Assembly: GCF_018860975.1 (NCBI RefSeq)
Contig: NZ_JAHKQI010000002.1
Location: forward strand, 310,001-374,000
Length of the DNA stretch: 64,000 nucleotides
DNA from: Lentibacter algarum
GTDB lineage: Bacteria; Pseudomonadota; Alphaproteobacteria; Rhodobacterales; Rhodobacteraceae
Direction of reading: 5' to 3'
Shown here: positions 43,716 through 52,837 of the stretch, in pieces
Numbering within the stretch: the first letter of the stretch is position 1
Layout of the letters: each line of letters starts with the position of its first letter
Notes under the pieces: model-generated
What the model was told of the DNA's origin: nothing
Databases searched by the model: none
Seen by the model: only the letters and a program-made list of their open reading frames with translations
Position numbers and translations under genes: made by a program

Positions 43716-43742
43716 GTCGCAGCGCACATCCTGCGCTGCGAC
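43716..43742 (+). promoter_or_regulatory. Intercistronic hairpin between binding-protein and permease genes
   Basis: A perfect 11-base stem (GTCGCAGCGCA and TGCGCTGCGAC) encloses the loop CATCC, with no T-run after it. It is the third hairpin in the window in the same position relative to a binding-protein gene. Confidence 0.68.
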
Positions 43743-43765
43743 ACCCCAATCAAGGCAAATTCCCC

Positions 43766-44620
43766 ATGCTCCAGATCATTATCCAAGGCCTTCTGCTGAG
43801 CGGGCTCTACGCCCTTATCGCGGTCGGCTTCACCCTTATCTTCAGCGTTGGGCGTGTGCTGAACCTTGCCTATGGTGCCTATCTGATGATCGGCGGCTAC
43901 GCGTTTTTCTTCTTTTCCCAACAGCTTGGGCTGCCTATTCTCCTGGGGGTTATTCTGGCTGGTGTGTTGGGCTGTCTGGCGGGGCTTTTGAAATACCGTC
44001 TTTTGGTGATCCCGCTCAAGGGCGACCATGTCGCAATCGAGATTTCGACGCTTATTCTGGCGGTTGTTATACAAGCGGGCATCGTGCTGCTGTTTGGCGA
44101 CAGCCCCAAAGTTCTGCTGCCCATCGTTCCGGGTGTGACGCAGATCGCGGGCGCTTCGGTGACCTTTAACATCCTGACGGCCACGCTGGTCAGTTGGGCC
44201 ATCCTGATCAGCCTCTATCTATTCATCAAGAAAACCCATCTGGGCCGCGCCATGCAGGCGGTATCGATGGATAAAAAGGGGGCCGCCATTTCGGGTGTGA
44301 ACCCGGATCACATTAATATGTTGACATGGGGGATCAGCGGTACGCTGGGCGCTGTCGCGGGTGTGTTCTTTGCCAGCTATACACAGCTGTCGCCGTCGAT
44401 GTGGGTTGCTCCGCTGATCATTGCCGTTGCTGTCGTCATCGTAGGTGGCATCGGGTCCATCATCGGCACATTGATCGTGGCACATATCATCGGTTTTATG
44501 GAGGTCATCGCCGTGGCTGAAATCGCACCCGAGCTGCGCGGCGTCTTTACAATGCTGTTGATCATCGCAGTGCTGATCATCCGCCCGCAGGGCCTGTTTG
44601 GGCGGGAGGAAATTCAATGA
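43766..44620 (+). CDS. Branched-chain-type ABC transporter permease (LivH-like)
   Basis: 284 residues from ATG at 43766, where the protein begins at once with the first LivH helix (MLQIIIQGLLLSGLYALIAV) and the family signature FSVGRVLNLAYGAYLMIGG. The C-terminal GGIGSIIGTLIVAHIIG matches LivH. It overlaps the LivM-like gene by 4 bases. Confidence 0.9.
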   Translation: MLQIIIQGLLLSGLYALIAVGFTLIFSVGRVLNLAYGAYLMIGGYAFFFFSQQLGLPILLGVILAGVLGCLAGLLKYRLLVIPLKGDHVAIEISTLILAVVIQAGIVLLFGDSPKVLLPIVPGVTQIAGASVTFNILTATLVSWAILISLYLFIKKTHLGRAMQAVSMDKKGAAISGVNPDHINMLTWGISGTLGAVAGVFFASYTQLSPSMWVAPLIIAVAVVIVGGIGSIIGTLIVAHIIGFMEVIAVAEIAPELRGVFTMLLIIAVLIIRPQGLFGREEIQ

Positions 44621-45564
44621 ACATTCGGTGGTATCACTTTGCCCTTTGGGCCGCGTTCATGGCCGTTATGTTTGCCTTGCCAGAGTTCGTCTCGCGCGGC
44701 ACACTGCGCACCGTCATCTTTGCCAACTTCCTCGCGATCTTTGCCATCTCTTGGGACGTTCTTTCAGGTCGCACCGGCTACATCAGCTTTGGCCATCCGT
44801 TCCTCATCGGCATTGGCGCCTATACCACCGCCATCCTGACCAAGCGGTTTGACGTCGCCATCGAGGCGTCCATCCCCATTGCCGTTATCGTGACGATGAT
44901 CGCGGGCTTTATCGTCTTTCTGCCCGCCTTGCGCATCAAAGGCAGCTATTTTGCACTGGTCACGCTCGCGTTCATGGAGCTGATGTACCAGTTGGTACAA
45001 GTCATCCGGCCCGACCTGACGGGTGGCACGCGCGGCATTTCCGGCATCCAAGGGATCACACGGGGCGCGGTGAACGGATACTATTTGTCCCTGACGCTGT
45101 TGCTGGTGGTGGCCGTCACAGTTTGGCTGGTGATGCGCACACGGGTGGGAACCGCGCTGAGTGCGATTGGCATGAACGAAGAATCCGTGCGCGGATCAGG
45201 CCTTGATACTACGAAGCTGAAATTGTTCGCCTTCCTGTTCAGCGCACTTATCGCGGGTCTGGGTGGGGCGTTCTACGCCCATTATGTTGGTGCCATCGCA
45301 CCGCGTGCACTGTTTGATATCAACTTTTTGTTTACCATTATTGTTGCGGCCTTGATCGGTGGGGCAGCCACGACGGCGGGGCCGATCATCGGTGCGTTCT
45401 TCCTGACCTTCCTGCTGGAATACCTGCGCCCCTATTTGCCCGGTGCAGAGCGGTACTTTATCTATGGCGGGGTCGCGCTGCTTTTGTACATGTACCAACC
45501 CAAGGGGATCATCGCCTTGCTTGAGACGATGAAAGACCGGATCATCAGGAGGTCTTCGACATGA
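44617..45564 (+). CDS. Branched-chain-type ABC transporter permease (LivM-like)
   Basis: 315 residues with LivM marks: SGRTGYISFGHPFLIGIGAY, RIKGSYFALVTLAFMELMYQ, and GGAATTAGPIIGAFFLT near the C-terminus. It overlaps its neighbours on both sides by 4 bases, so the importer genes are translationally coupled. Confidence 0.9.
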   Translation: MNIRWYHFALWAAFMAVMFALPEFVSRGTLRTVIFANFLAIFAISWDVLSGRTGYISFGHPFLIGIGAYTTAILTKRFDVAIEASIPIAVIVTMIAGFIVFLPALRIKGSYFALVTLAFMELMYQLVQVIRPDLTGGTRGISGIQGITRGAVNGYYLSLTLLLVVAVTVWLVMRTRVGTALSAIGMNEESVRGSGLDTTKLKLFAFLFSALIAGLGGAFYAHYVGAIAPRALFDINFLFTIIVAALIGGAATTAGPIIGAFFLTFLLEYLRPYLPGAERYFIYGGVALLLYMYQPKGIIALLETMKDRIIRRSST

Positions 45565-46292
45565 GCAGTCCACTAGTTATATCGAACCTGCGCAAGACCT
45601 TTGGCGGTCTGGTGGCTACAAATGATGTGTCGTTCAGTGTGGCGCAGGGGGAATCCCTTGCGTTGATCGGGCCGAACGGGGCAGGCAAAACCACAATCTT
45701 CAGTCAGATCATGGGAGAGCTGCGCCAGACCGCTGGCACGATCACCCTGTTTGGCAATGAAATCTCGAAGCTCTCGACACCTGCGCGCATCCGCGAAGGT
45801 GTAAGCCGGACCTATCAGGTGCCGCGCCCCTTTGGCGAAATGACTGTCGCAGAAAACATTCGTGTGGGGCTTATGCCTGATAACATCTGGCACATGATCA
45901 CGCGCAGCGGTAACGCTGACCGCGAGTTGGAACTGGCGCTGAGCGTCGGGTTTTCGGAAGATGACCTCAAGCGCACCCCCTCGGAGCTGTCGATGGGTGA
46001 TCTGCGCAAGCTGGAAATGGCGCGCACCATGGCCACCGGCCCGCGCGTGATGTTACTGGACGAGGTCTTTGCGGGTCTGACCGTGGGCGAGATCGCACAA
46101 ATCGCTGCGCTGATCCAGCAGATGCGCAAGGACGGCATGACCTTTCTGATCGTCAGCCACGACCTTAAGGCGCTCGAACCACTTGTGGACCGCGCCATCG
46201 CAATTGAGCAGGGCACGCATATCGCCGAGGGCCCCTTTGCCCAAGTTATGGCTGATGACGCAGTCCGCGCTTCTTATCTGGGAGCGGCATGA
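45561..46292 (+). CDS. ABC transporter ATP-binding protein (LivG-like)
   Basis: 243 residues: Walker A GPNGAGKTT, Walker B VMLLDEVF, switch His in IVSHDLKALE. The signature region reads SMGDLRKLEMAR instead of LSGGQ, as in many LivG proteins. Start and stop overlap the neighbouring genes by 4 bases each. Confidence 0.91.
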   Translation: MSSPLVISNLRKTFGGLVATNDVSFSVAQGESLALIGPNGAGKTTIFSQIMGELRQTAGTITLFGNEISKLSTPARIREGVSRTYQVPRPFGEMTVAENIRVGLMPDNIWHMITRSGNADRELELALSVGFSEDDLKRTPSELSMGDLRKLEMARTMATGPRVMLLDEVFAGLTVGEIAQIAALIQQMRKDGMTFLIVSHDLKALEPLVDRAIAIEQGTHIAEGPFAQVMADDAVRASYLGAA

Positions 46293-46993
46293 TGGCGTTT
46301 TTATCAATCGAAAACCTCAACGCATTTTACGGCAAGGCGCAGGCCCTGCATGATGTGTCCCTGTCCTGCGAAAAAGGCGAGATCATCGCTGTTATCGGCG
46401 CCAATGGCGCGGGCAAATCAACGCTGCTCGATAGCATCATGGGGCTGACCAAAACGACGGGCACCATTTCGTTTGACGGAACCCCCCTGAATGGCGGCCC
46501 TGCTGCCGCTGTTGAACGGGGCATTGGCTATGGCCCTGAGCGGTTCAATCTGTTCCCCTACATGTCGGTCTATGACAACCTGATGGTTGGCGCGTTTACG
46601 GCGCGGAACGATATTGAGAAAAACCTTGCTGCCGTGTTCCGTCTGTTCCCGCGCCTTGAGGAACGCCAGGCGCAGGAAACCAGCACCCAGTCAGGCGGCG
46701 AGCGGCAGATGGTGTCGCTGGGCCGCGCGCTGATGACCTCACCACGTCTGCTCATCGTGGACGAGCCCACGATAGGTCTGGCCCCGAAAGTCTGCACCGA
46801 GATCGCAGCAGCCTTGCGCCGACTGCGCGATGACATGGGCCTGACGATCCTCATCACAGAGCAGAACGCAAACTTCGCCATGACGCTGGCAGAGCGGCTG
46901 TACGTTCTGGAAGCAGGTGCCGTGCGGGCAACCGGCACAGTGGACGAGTTGCGCGATGATCCGCGGCTGCTTGAGGCATATTTCGGGCACTGA
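46289..46993 (+). CDS. ABC transporter ATP-binding protein (LivF-like)
   Basis: 234 residues (or 233 from the second ATG at 46292): Walker A GANGAGKST, signature QSGGERQMVSLGRA, Walker B LLIVDEPTIG, and Gln in place of the switch His (ITEQNANF), as usual for LivF. It is the last gene of the importer and of the recognisable microcompartment locus. No clear intrinsic terminator follows. Confidence 0.91.
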   Translation: MMAFLSIENLNAFYGKAQALHDVSLSCEKGEIIAVIGANGAGKSTLLDSIMGLTKTTGTISFDGTPLNGGPAAAVERGIGYGPERFNLFPYMSVYDNLMVGAFTARNDIEKNLAAVFRLFPRLEERQAQETSTQSGGERQMVSLGRALMTSPRLLIVDEPTIGLAPKVCTEIAAALRRLRDDMGLTILITEQNANFAMTLAERLYVLEAGAVRATGTVDELRDDPRLLEAYFGH

Positions 46994-47090
46994 CTTTCGA
47001 GCGGTTTCTGAGCGAAGTATCTACCAGAACTTGCGGGCAATTGAGAGTGTAGGCCACCGCTCTCGCTAATTGCGTCACCCTTAGCCTCGA

Positions 47091-47194
47091 TCATGCCACA
47101 AGCTCAAGCGTCTGCTCCGCAACCACTTCCTTCAGATTGCGCGCTTGATATCTTTGACGATCTTCTCGCCAGGACTCTTTGTAGTCTTTCTCAT
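47091..47194 (-). pseudogene. IS3-family orfA transposase remnant with internal deletion
   Basis: From ATG at 47194 the minus strand encodes MRKTTKSPGEKIVKDIKRAI and then stops at 47132. In another frame, 47138-47091 reads NLKEVVAEQTLELVA and stops. Both are characteristic pieces of an IS3-family orfA: the start of the helix-turn-helix region and the leucine-zipper end. The middle of the gene is deleted and orfB is absent. A terminal repeat lies just upstream (47254-47283). Together they account for most of the otherwise empty 46994-47336 interval. Confidence 0.7.
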
Positions 47195-47253
47195 CGTCCA
47201 CTCCTAGGTGGTTACGATGAGCCTAGAGCACTCTCTTAGAAAATTGCCCTATT

Positions 47254-47283
47254 TGGACCCATAAGCGCTGACGTCAGACACCC
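47254..47283 (-). repeat. Left terminal sequence of the IS3-family remnant
   Basis: On the minus strand the element starts GGGTGTCTGACGTC followed by AGCGCTTATGGGTCCA, about 60 bases before the orfA start. A closely similar tip occurs at 20771-20800. No matching right end is visible on the other side of the remnant. Confidence 0.6.
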
Positions 47284-47336
47284 TAGCATAGGTCCACGCT
47301 CTCTCCCGCAAAAGCCCCCTCAACGTCCGCACGATA

Positions 47337-47825
47337 TCAGTCGAGCCTGCATTTGTATTGACGCACTTGGGGGGTGTCGCAGGCACGTGCGGCGAGATTT
47401 CTGCGGGCAACAGTGCATGCATCCTGCTGGTTTTGCAGTATGAAGCGATGTGGCTCGCATCTTTGTTTCAAATCCGTTGACGCGGTCGGGCATGCTTCAG
47501 GCATACCTATCGAGAAAGGACCACCGCCTCGTACGCAAGATCCTTCCTGTGCGTCCCACGAGGCCACACATGCTTTACGGTAGATCGTCGGCGTGTTTTT
47601 TAAAACGCAATCGCTGTAATCACCGCAACCCTTCGAAGTCTCAGTCTTAAGTGGGCAGGCCGCCGTGATGTTCTCGCAGATCTTAACCTTGTCGCAGGTA
47701 TGGCGAAGGTCGCTGCAAACCGATTTGGCCTTGGCATACAGCGTCTCGCAGGTGTTCGCATAAAGTGGCATGGACAAGGTTGACAGTAGGCCGGTCAGGG
47801 CCAGTCGAAGAAAAAAACGATTCAC
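47337..47825 (-). CDS. Secreted Cys-rich protein, unknown
   Basis: 162 residues from GTG at 47825 (AAGGAA 6 bases upstream), with a signal peptide (MNRFFLRLALTGLLSTLSMP, cut after YANT or ANT). The mature part of about 138 residues has 14 cysteines (for example TCETLYAKAKSVCSDLRHTC, KGCGDYSDCVLK, RQYKCRLD), which would form up to seven disulfide bonds. No family recognised. It sits alone next to the IS remnant in a region of accessory character. Confidence 0.65.
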   Translation of the reverse strand: MNRFFLRLALTGLLSTLSMPLYANTCETLYAKAKSVCSDLRHTCDKVKICENITAACPLKTETSKGCGDYSDCVLKNTPTIYRKACVASWDAQEGSCVRGGGPFSIGMPEACPTASTDLKQRCEPHRFILQNQQDACTVARRNLAARACDTPQVRQYKCRLD

Positions 47826-48769
47826 GTTGCGTTCCTTTTCAAGTCATGTGGTTCGGACCGGAGTCTCGGCGAATTTCAGGTTGTGCACCGAGCAGGCCCA
47901 TATCAGTTATCAATGTGTTAGCGTAGTGTATGATCGGCCTTCAGTCTAGCAATCAGGGGTGATTGGGGGGACAGGCTCGCCCTCAAGGATCTGACTGAGC
48001 AGTTTGGACAACACGGTCATTACGACCATTGGTTTCTACAATTGACCAGATAGCGTCCGATCTGATGCTTAAAGGTCTTCGCATCGCGACTTAACAGTTT
48101 TCGCACAAAGTGTAAAAAAACGAGCGAAATGATCGGCAATGTCAGCGCCCGAAAACGCCTTTGCTTGTGCGCCAGCGGCGAACGGCTGCTTCGGTGGGCC
48201 GCGCCGCAGCATCTTGACCGACGATTCTCAAATTGGCCCGCCAAGGTGTCCTCGAAACTCGCGCTGGCTTTCGGGATGTGTATGTTCCTACCAACCGCTG
48301 CGACTACGCTTGCCGCAACCTGCGGCGCGTATAGCTGATTTTGCACCTCACAGCGCCAACTTGGCCAGCTGGGCACCCAACCCCCATCAAGGGTTATCTG
48401 GATGCTCTCCACCTAACAAAAACGAAAAGACTGAGGCGCTTGAAAGTTTTCGCCCCCTCAACGTTACAATCGATTGCAAGAAACTGGCTGAACGGTGCAG
48501 GGGGCGGCAACCGGACCTTAGCTGCATCTGCGAAGGGTCTGTGCCAGAATTGCAAAAGCGGCCATTCAAGCCGTAGCAGACTGAAGCGCCCACGCTGCGC
48601 TGCACGCCAAGGTCGGCTGTGGACAGAAGCGGACTTTGCAAAGTGTGGGCTGTTTTCCGGCGGCGGCCTTTCATGTGGAGTGCGGCTAACAACCGGTTCG
48701 AGATCTATGCAGACTGCCAAACAGGCTGCAATACTCTAAGGCATATGCACGGCTGAAAGCCGCTAAGGG
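47826..48769. other. Gene-poor stretch
   Basis: About 940 bases in which I find no convincing gene, RNA or repeat. Several open frames exist on both strands, but they lack ribosome sites and recognisable motifs and overlap each other. It lies within the accessory stretch between the IS remnant and tRNA-Lys. Confidence 0.5.
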
Positions 48770-49381
48770 TTATCCTTGGGAGCGGAAAGCTGGAATTTTT
48801 ACGAGGAAGGACATTTGCTCGACCACCGAATCCTTCGTCCGCGTCGGAGGATGAGTAGGGGTGTCAGACAGCGTGAGGTTTTCTTGGCTGCTCCGCCATA
48901 ACAAGATTAGCACCAGCATCTGCGCGATAATCACATAATGTCTCGCAGGATGTTCGCTACCGCCTATTTCCCCGTATGGCAAATTTAACGCGAGACACCT
49001 ATCCCTTAACGGAGCCTCATGAAAGCGAATTGCTCGGACGTGGGCGCAGTCATTACGAATTTTCCGAAGCTTGTGAAGCAAGCTGCGCTCTTGTTGGGAA
49101 ATCACTCCCACCGAAAAGCTGAGGTTTATCCGCGCACTGAACGTAGCCAGTGGGGCGGTTCCATCGAAAAGTTCATCTGTGCTTTTCGCTTGGACAAGAC
49201 GAATCCGCAGAAGATCTTTGAGCGCGTCATCCAACGCTGCGGCAGTCAAAAGAACTGCACCTCGTTCTGATTCATGTTCGAGATCAGAAAACAGTTCCAC
49301 ATATGATTGCGTCTTGGGCCATCGGTCCACGAGTTCTGCGAGATCAATCTCGATCACTTTAACCGAACTCTCAGAATTCAT
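48770..49381 (-). CDS. MltR-like (mannitol-repressor family) / DUF4145-like protein
   Basis: 203 residues. The core (ERGAVLLTAAALDDALKDLL, DGTAPLATFSARINLSFSVG, LLHKLRKIRNDCAHV) matches the helical MltR family, in which the RKIRNxxAH tract is conserved. No mannitol genes are nearby, so a stand-alone MltR-like role, perhaps in stress or defence, is more likely than mannitol control. AAAGGTG precedes the ATG. Confidence 0.65.
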   Translation of the reverse strand: MNSESSVKVIEIDLAELVDRWPKTQSYVELFSDLEHESERGAVLLTAAALDDALKDLLRIRLVQAKSTDELFDGTAPLATFSARINLSFSVGVISQQERSLLHKLRKIRNDCAHVRAIRFHEAPLRDRCLALNLPYGEIGGSEHPARHYVIIAQMLVLILLWRSSQENLTLSDTPTHPPTRTKDSVVEQMSFLVKIPAFRSQG

Positions 49382-49662
49382 ACGTCACCTTTCGATCTTA
49401 CGGCTGCAACATCTCGCATTTCGGCCTTTCCACCAGTGTAGCGCGTGCGTCCGCTTTTGCCTACCTCGTCGTCCCACACTAGGTCCGCTTCGGGCTGGGA
49501 CCAGTCATCCGGTTGGTCGCGCCGAAGCCTGCAAGGTCAAGATTTGCGTGCCGCACCGCCGCAAGTCCGGTTTGAACCCACTTCGATTTGATGTTTCTCG
49601 TTAGAAATGCGGAACTCTAATGTACTATTGGAGCACTGAAGACGATTCTTGCGGGAAGAAAA

Positions 49663-50049
49663 ATGTCTAAAAAGTTCAAATCCAGAGAGACGCTGGATCA
49701 ACTCCTTTCTTCATGTTCCGACACCATGTTTCCTGCCGAAATGGGTGAAGCTCCCGTTAGCATCGATAGCAGAGACAGTGATGGTGATACCCCATTGCAT
49801 GTAATGCTTTGGCGAAAAAATACGTATGGAGCACTGTTACTTATCGAGGCAGGTGCCGACTTAAACGCCGTTGGAGACATGTCAGAAACGCCGCTTCATG
49901 TCGCCGTAAGCCAAGGAAACATTAAAGTTGTGGAAGCGCTTTTGAAATCTGGTGCGAATCCGGCAGCTAAATCTGAGTTTGGGAAATCACCCAAAGAAAT
50001 TGCCGTCGAACTGGGTGGCGAGATGCAACGGTGTTTTGGCAGTCAGTGA
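49663..50049 (+). CDS. Ankyrin-repeat protein
   Basis: 128 residues with two to three ankyrin repeats: DSDGDTPLHVMLWRKNTYGA, then AGADLNAVGDMSETPLHVAV, then QGNIKVVEALLKSGANPAAK with a closing KSEFGKSPKEIA. It has no signal peptide. The gene is AT-richer than its neighbours and isolated, which suggests acquisition by transfer. Ankyrin repeats mediate protein binding; the partner is unknown. Confidence 0.8.
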   Translation: MSKKFKSRETLDQLLSSCSDTMFPAEMGEAPVSIDSRDSDGDTPLHVMLWRKNTYGALLLIEAGADLNAVGDMSETPLHVAVSQGNIKVVEALLKSGANPAAKSEFGKSPKEIAVELGGEMQRCFGSQ

Positions 50050-50407
50050 CTTTATCGTCGTAGTGTTGCGAATGGCAACTAATGTCCGCGATGCAGTCAT
50101 CTGGCCAACTCAAAATGCTGCAGGCTGCACCAATGACCGCTTTCGGGACGGGGGGCCTTTCGAAGTGGCTACCAGTTGAATGTCTGGTAAGGGCCGAAAA
50201 CGCCAATATCTATTTCGCGACGACGTCATATGCTAGCGTTAGCTTTCTCCGTGTATCTAAGAAAGTTTAGTTTAGGGCGTTAGCATCAACGCGTTTCATA
50301 AGTGCGCCTAATTACAAGCTGAATACCAGTTGCCATTGCAATCCATCATGTACCAACTCCGGCCGACAGCTGCCGTGCATCTCTGCCCGATGTGTGCCCT
50401 AGAAACG
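50050..50407. other. Intergenic stretch between the ankyrin gene and the tRNA-Lys terminator
   Basis: About 360 bases with no gene I can support. Short frames lack ribosome sites and family resemblance. Confidence 0.5.
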
Positions 50408-50440
50408 AAAAAAGGCTCAGCCAGAAGTGGCCAAGCCTTT
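50408..50440 (-). terminator. Rho-independent terminator of tRNA-Lys
   Basis: On the minus strand AAAGGCT, an inner TGGCCA/TGGCTG stem with the loop CTTC, then AGCCTTT merges into a run of six T. It begins 9 bases after the encoded CCA of the tRNA. Confidence 0.8.
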
Positions 50441-50448
50441 GTTTTTAA

Positions 50449-50524
50449 TGGTGAGCCGTGATGGGTTCGAACCATCGACCTACTGATTAAAAGTCAGTTG
50501 CTCTACCAACTGAGCTAACGGCCC
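50449..50524 (-). tRNA. tRNA-Lys (anticodon TTT), CCA encoded
   Basis: The minus strand begins GGGCCGTTAGCTCAGTTGG, has the anticodon stem-loop CTGACTTTTAATCAG with anticodon TTT, and the T-arm GGTTCGAACC. The acceptor GGGCCGT pairs with ACGGCTC (one G-T pair), followed by discriminator A and CCA. All four arms close. An intrinsic terminator follows. Confidence 0.96.
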
Positions 50525-50591
50525 ACTAAGCGGTGTATCTAGGAAGAGCGAGCGTGGCGGTCAACCCCGAAAATGGAGGAAATTAGCCCTG

Positions 50592-51443
50592 ATGCTGGAT
50601 TCCTTTAAGGCGCAGGCGTATATGCGCATTATGGATACACAGATACATCATATCAGCTTCATGAAAATGCACGGTTTGGGCAATGATTTTGTGGTTATTG
50701 ACAGTCGCGGGCGCGAATCTGTGATGACTGCCGAGTTGGCTCGGGCGATGGGCGACAGGCACCGAGGTGTTGGTTATGATCAGTTGGCCGAGATTACCGA
50801 TGCGGACAAGGCCGATTTTCACCTGACGTTCTGGAACTCGGACGGCAGCCAAGCCGGAGCTTGTGGCAATGCGACACGCTGTATCGCGCGGCATGTGATG
50901 GTTGAGAGCGGCAAGACCAAGTTGCATATGATAACGGCGCGCGGAGATCTCTACGCACTCGATGCTGGCGAAGGCAACACAGCCGTCAACATGGGGCATC
51001 CGCTGACAGACTGGAGCGATGTGCCGCTCGCCAGTGAGATGGACACCCTGAGCCTGCCGATTGAAGGTGCGCCGGTCGCGACGGGTATGGGCAACCCGCA
51101 TTGCACGTTTTTTGTGGATGATGCGGAGGTCATCAACCTAGCAGAATTTGGCGCCGAGCACGAACACCACCCGCTGTTTCCCGAGCGCACCAATGTGCAA
51201 GTGGCGAGCCTGCTCGGGCCTGACCACCTTCGCATGCGCGTGTGGGAGCGCGGCGTCGGTATCACACTTGCTTCAGGGTCGTCGTCATGTGCTACGGCAG
51301 TTGCAGCGGCGCGGCGCGGGCTAACAGGGCGCACTGTGCAGATTGATCTGGACGGGGGCACACTGCTTGTTGACTGGCGCGAAGATGGCGTCTGGATGAC
51401 TGGCGCAACGGCGCATGTGTTTGACGGCATGTGGCGGTTATGA
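50592..51443 (+). CDS. dapF: Diaminopimelate epimerase
   Basis: 283 residues if started at ATG 50592 (GGAGGA 11 bases upstream); ATG 50622 or 50631 would give a start nearer the conserved [15 protein letters not shown]. Both catalytic cysteines are present, in GACGNATRC and in [11 protein letters not shown] (usually GSGTCA; here Ser replaces Gly and Thr). It converts LL- to meso-diaminopimelate for lysine and peptidoglycan synthesis. Overlaps mtaB by 4 bases. Confidence 0.93.
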   Translation: MLDSFKAQAYMRIMDTQIHHISFMKMHGLGNDFVVIDSRGRESVMTAELARAMGDRHRGVGYDQLAEITDADKADFHLTFWNSDGSQAGACGNATRCIARHVMVESGKTKLHMITARGDLYALDAGEGNTAVNMGHPLTDWSDVPLASEMDTLSLPIEGAPVATGMGNPHCTFFVDDAEVINLAEFGAEHEHHPLFPERTNVQVASLLGPDHLRMRVWERGVGITLASGSSSCATAVAAARRGLTGRTVQIDLDGGTLLVDWREDGVWMTGATAHVFDGMWRL

Positions 51444-52705
51444 ACGCGCCAACATTCACCACGCTTGGCTGCCGCCTGAACGCCTATGAGAGCGAGGCGA
51501 TGCGCGAATTGGCCGAGAATGCCGGCTTGCAAGATGTGCAGGTCGTGAACACCTGCGCCGTAACAGCCGAGGCCGTGCGCAAAGCCAAAAAAGAGATCCG
51601 AAAGCTACGTCGTGAACACCCCGATGCGCCGATCATCGTGACTGGATGTGCCGCGCAAACCGAGCCTGAGACTTTTGCTGAAATGGTTGAAGTCACCCGC
51701 GTAGTCGGCAACCACGAGAAAATGCAGCCGGACACATGGCAGAACCTCGCGCCTGACCTGATCGGCGACACCGAGAAGGTGATCGTCAACGATATCATGT
51801 CTGTCACCGAAACAGCCGGACATATGATCGACGGGTTCGGCACGCGCAGCCGCGCCTATGTGCAGGTGCAAAACGGCTGCGATCATCGCTGCACATTTTG
51901 CATCATCCCCTATGGTCGCGGCAACTCGCGCTCGGTGCCTGCTGGTGTTGTTGTCGAGCAGATCAAGCGGCTGGTTGACCGTGGTTTTAACGAAGTCGTG
52001 TTGACGGGTGTTGACCTCACCAGTTGGGGCGCTGATTTACCCGCCGCACCGCGCTTTGGCGACTTGGTGATGCGCATCCTCAAGCTGGTGCCAGACTTGC
52101 CGCGCTTGCGTATCAGCTCGATTGACAGCATCGAAGCCGACGAAAATCTGATGCAGGCCATCGCAACCGAACCGCGCTTGATGCCGCATTTGCACTTGAG
52201 TTTGCAGCACGGTGATGACCTGATTTTGAAGCGCATGAAGCGGCGGCATCTGCGCGATGATGCGATAGCCTTCACCGAGGAAGCCCTAAAGCTAAGACCC
52301 GAAATGACCTTCGGCGCCGACATCATTGCGGGCTTCCCGACCGAGACAGAAGCGCATTTTGATAACTCGCTAAAGCTGGTGAGCGACTGCCAACTCACAT
52401 GGCTGCATGTGTTTCCCTACTCGCCACGCCACGGCACACCGGCTGCTCGGATGCCGCAAGTGCATGGTGCTGATATCAAGGCCCGTGCAGCGGCACTTCG
52501 CCATGCCGGGGAGCAGCGCGTCGAGCAGCACTTGCAGGCGCAAGTAGGCCGTTGCCATAGTGTTCTGATGGAAAACCCGAACATGGGCCGCACCGAGCAA
52601 TTCACCGAGGTATCGTTTGATCAGCCGCAACCTGAAGGGGCGATCGTGCAGGCGCGTATCGAGCAAATTGAAGGCAACCGCTTGCAGGCGACTGCGTTGC
52701 TCTAA
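51440..52705 (+). CDS. mtaB: tRNA (N6-threonylcarbamoyladenosine(37)-C2)-methylthiotransferase
   Basis: 421 residues from ATG at 51440, overlapping the dapF stop (ATGA). The UPF0004 domain brings three cluster cysteines (TLGCRLN, NTCAVT, TGCAAQ). The radical-SAM cluster motif is CDHRCTFC at about residues 147-154, and a shortened TRAM-like C-terminus follows. It converts t6A to ms2t6A at position 37 of ANN-decoding tRNAs. The dapF-mtaB pairing is common in Rhodobacterales. Confidence 0.9.
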   Translation: MNAPTFTTLGCRLNAYESEAMRELAENAGLQDVQVVNTCAVTAEAVRKAKKEIRKLRREHPDAPIIVTGCAAQTEPETFAEMVEVTRVVGNHEKMQPDTWQNLAPDLIGDTEKVIVNDIMSVTETAGHMIDGFGTRSRAYVQVQNGCDHRCTFCIIPYGRGNSRSVPAGVVVEQIKRLVDRGFNEVVLTGVDLTSWGADLPAAPRFGDLVMRILKLVPDLPRLRISSIDSIEADENLMQAIATEPRLMPHLHLSLQHGDDLILKRMKRRHLRDDAIAFTEEALKLRPEMTFGADIIAGFPTETEAHFDNSLKLVSDCQLTWLHVFPYSPRHGTPAARMPQVHGADIKARAAALRHAGEQRVEQHLQAQVGRCHSVLMENPNMGRTEQFTEVSFDQPQPEGAIVQARIEQIEGNRLQATALL

Positions 52706-52837
52706 AGCGCTTCGGCATATTGTTGAGGCAGAGCGAGAAGGCAAAGCGGGTGCCCTGCCGCGCTTGTGTCAGGCGCGGTTCTACCCTAGGCTCAGGCTTA
52801 CTCCGAGTGTTCCCATGTCGCTTTTAAGGCCGCCCTT

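Noticed and set aside
48020-48739. Overlapping short frames on both strands in the 47.8-48.8 kb gap
   Set aside because: Mutually exclusive, low-complexity translations with no recognisable domain; none could be supported.
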